DNA of 64,000 nucleotides, from contig OX393568.1 of NCBI GenBank assembly GCA_947652115.1, positions 10,243,270-10,307,269 of the forward strand, read 5' to 3'. Each line of letters opens with the position of its first letter. Position 1 is the stretch's first letter. Positions 62,681-64,000 of this stretch are shown piece after piece. Below the pieces are notes generated by a model, which saw only the letters and a list, made by a program, of their open reading frames with translations, was not told the origin of the DNA and made no database searches. The translations under genes were made by a program, and so were the position numbers. The stretch is from Blastomussa wellsi (lineage: Eukaryota > Cnidaria > Anthozoa > Scleractinia > Plerogyridae).

Positions 62681-64000
62681 TATTTTTTTCTCGGGCGCGG
62701 GTCACTAGGACCCGTAAACGTACCTTTTTGTAACAACAGGATTTGTTTGAGAATACAATCTTTGAGTGATTTTATTTGTGACAAAACGCCGGATTACCAG
62801 TTCTTCAACCTCTTGCATGCTCAATTACTTTCATTCCCATTGTGACGTCATTTTTTGTAACATTTTTACCCCTTTCTCATTCTATATGCAACATGGTCCT
62901 GTGACCCAAACCCTGGCTTCTGATTGGCTACTTCTTAACGAACGGTCCTCACTACTCACCGTGTCCCCGGCAGAAGATAGTACATCCCTCTGCCCAGTGG
63001 AATCTTTATCCTCACTGGGTTTCCGGTAAAGAAGTCACCGGGTTGCTATTTTCCCACTGGGTCAGCTCATTTTTCCACTGGTATTGATTTTCAAATTGTC
63101 TACTGCGTTTATACGATGAAAAAACCTTTTCATTGATACGGTCGAGATGAAGATTTCTATTATGTTTACCCCTATTTAGCAGATATTATCTACCTCCCCA
63201 AGAGTGGCCACTTTATAGTGGCTGGACTGAAGTAACTGTTAGAGCCGAGAGAGAGTATAGTAACTATAGTATAACTCTGCGGGGGGGTTCGGACCCTCCT
63301 GGGGGTCTGGGGGCATGCTTTCCCGCTGCGCCCCCGGAAGATTTTGAAATCTAGGTCCTAGGAAACGTGATTTCCAGCGTTTTGAGGGAAGATATTAGTT
63401 TGGTACTTTAAAACCATCTCTGTTTTTAGCAATTTTAAACAAAGGCTACACTTGAGTATTTACAATAACCAATTTAGAAAATAAAACTAAAATGTGTGTG
63501 GCATTTTAATTATTGTTCTATTTTGCTTATTTATTATTATTATTTTTGTGCAAACAAAATACGCTGGATCACACCGCACAGTCGCTGGGGAAGCAAAGAA
63601 ATAGCCGGGTAAATTTAAAATATTTACTTAGTACTGGGGAAACTAAATTTCGACTGGGTAGGGGAAAATAATCCAATGGGTACGGTTTCAGTGGGTCTGC
63701 TACGGAGGGCTGTGATAATGTCGAAGCGTTGGGGCTGATAAAACAAGAATACGAGTCTCTATGACTATATTGTTCACGGCACAACCATTCGGTCTAAAGC
63801 AGCCTGGTATGTGAAAAGAGAAAAAAATTTCTAATTTTCTAATTCTTTCTTAACCTCGAGAGCAACAGATGTGGCAAAACGTGTCGTTTGTTCGATAGTC
63901 ATGAAAAGATAATAGTTAATTCGCAGCTTATACTGGGTGAACTCAGAAGTTTTTACCACAATTTGTACAGTAATCAAGATTCCCAGGATATCGAAGACAT
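62681..64000. other. No gene recognised
   Basis: Host-like intergenic DNA. The word cccactgggt or its variants recurs near 62995-63085 and 63590-63700, suggesting a dispersed repeat. A G-rich block (gggggggttcggaccctcct) lies near 63280. Nothing coding can be supported. Confidence 0.4.

Noticed and set aside
1..64000. Free virus, plasmid or prokaryotic contig
   Set aside because: Spliced host exons, many LINEs and MITEs with target duplications surround the viral genes, so these are chromosomal insertions.

Overview
The window looks like nuclear DNA of an anthozoan cnidarian, probably a stony coral. That is inferred from a spliced host gene (SRA/YDG domain), a THAP gene, many LINE families and MITEs, and virus-derived Polinton/adintovirus-like elements of kinds familiar from coral and hydrozoan genomes. 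There is no prokaryotic gene organisation, and I saw no rRNA, tRNA or CRISPR array.

Layout. 0-17.8 kb is repeat-rich host DNA. It holds a decayed L1/Tx1-like LINE (0.8-2.6 kb), an RTE-like LINE endonuclease remnant (3.1-4.6 kb, minus), a two-exon THAP gene (7.35-7.97 kb) abutting a LINE 5' half (7.97-9.83 kb, minus), a LINE 3' end (12.3-12.8 kb), and several MITEs with readable TIRs and target duplications: Harbinger-like at 10.31-11.46 and 16.0-16.74 kb, Kolobok-like at 13.71-13.94 kb.

18.0-24.84 kb is Element I, an A+T-rich Polinton-like virus relic. It carries a VLTF3-like factor, a two-TM protein, penton-like and major-capsid-like genes, an adenain-like protease, a capsid-accessory protein, a zinc-ribbon/phospholipase A2 fusion, and an integrase/polymerase scrap. 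24.86-26.06 kb is a repeat-dense junction: a 16-bp inverted repeat, a 96-98-bp tandem array and a perfect 36-bp inverted repeat.

26.2-46.5 kb is Element II, a second and more complete virus of the same type. It carries AT-hook/zinc proteins, a VLTF3-like factor, protein-primed DNA polymerase B (28.7-40.8 kb, minus), chromodomain integrase, PLA2, zinc ribbon, packaging ATPase, a conserved unknown gene, penton-like protein, a small basic protein, major capsid and a truncated accessory protein. Its polymerase gene is split twice. Element III-1 (29151-34011, 5-bp GAATC duplication) sits in the catalytic TDTDS motif. A 3.55-kb insertion (35722-39271, TGGTA flanks) carries a rearranged Element III fragment (III-2) and a Crypton-like tyrosine recombinase. 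A small Penelope-type hairpin repeat lies in it as well.

Element III is a different, GC-richer Polinton-like family with its own integrase and polymerase. Its ends are long palindromes of 229-311 bp. A third copy (III-3) starts at 50742. Between Elements II and III-3 lie a LINE remnant, MITEs and the last two exons of a host SRA-domain gene (49440-49902). From 57.4 to 62.7 kb a third polymerase lineage (Element IV) is interrupted by an almost intact CR1/L2-like LINE with a 1052-residue ORF and a 2A-like motif (DVELNPGP).

The most notable structure is the nesting of three virus-derived lineages in one locus, together with the palindromic termini of Element III. Nearly all viral genes are broken, so these are old or dying copies. 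A few ORFs (ATPase body, PLA2 of II, protease of I, LINE ORF) remain long and open.
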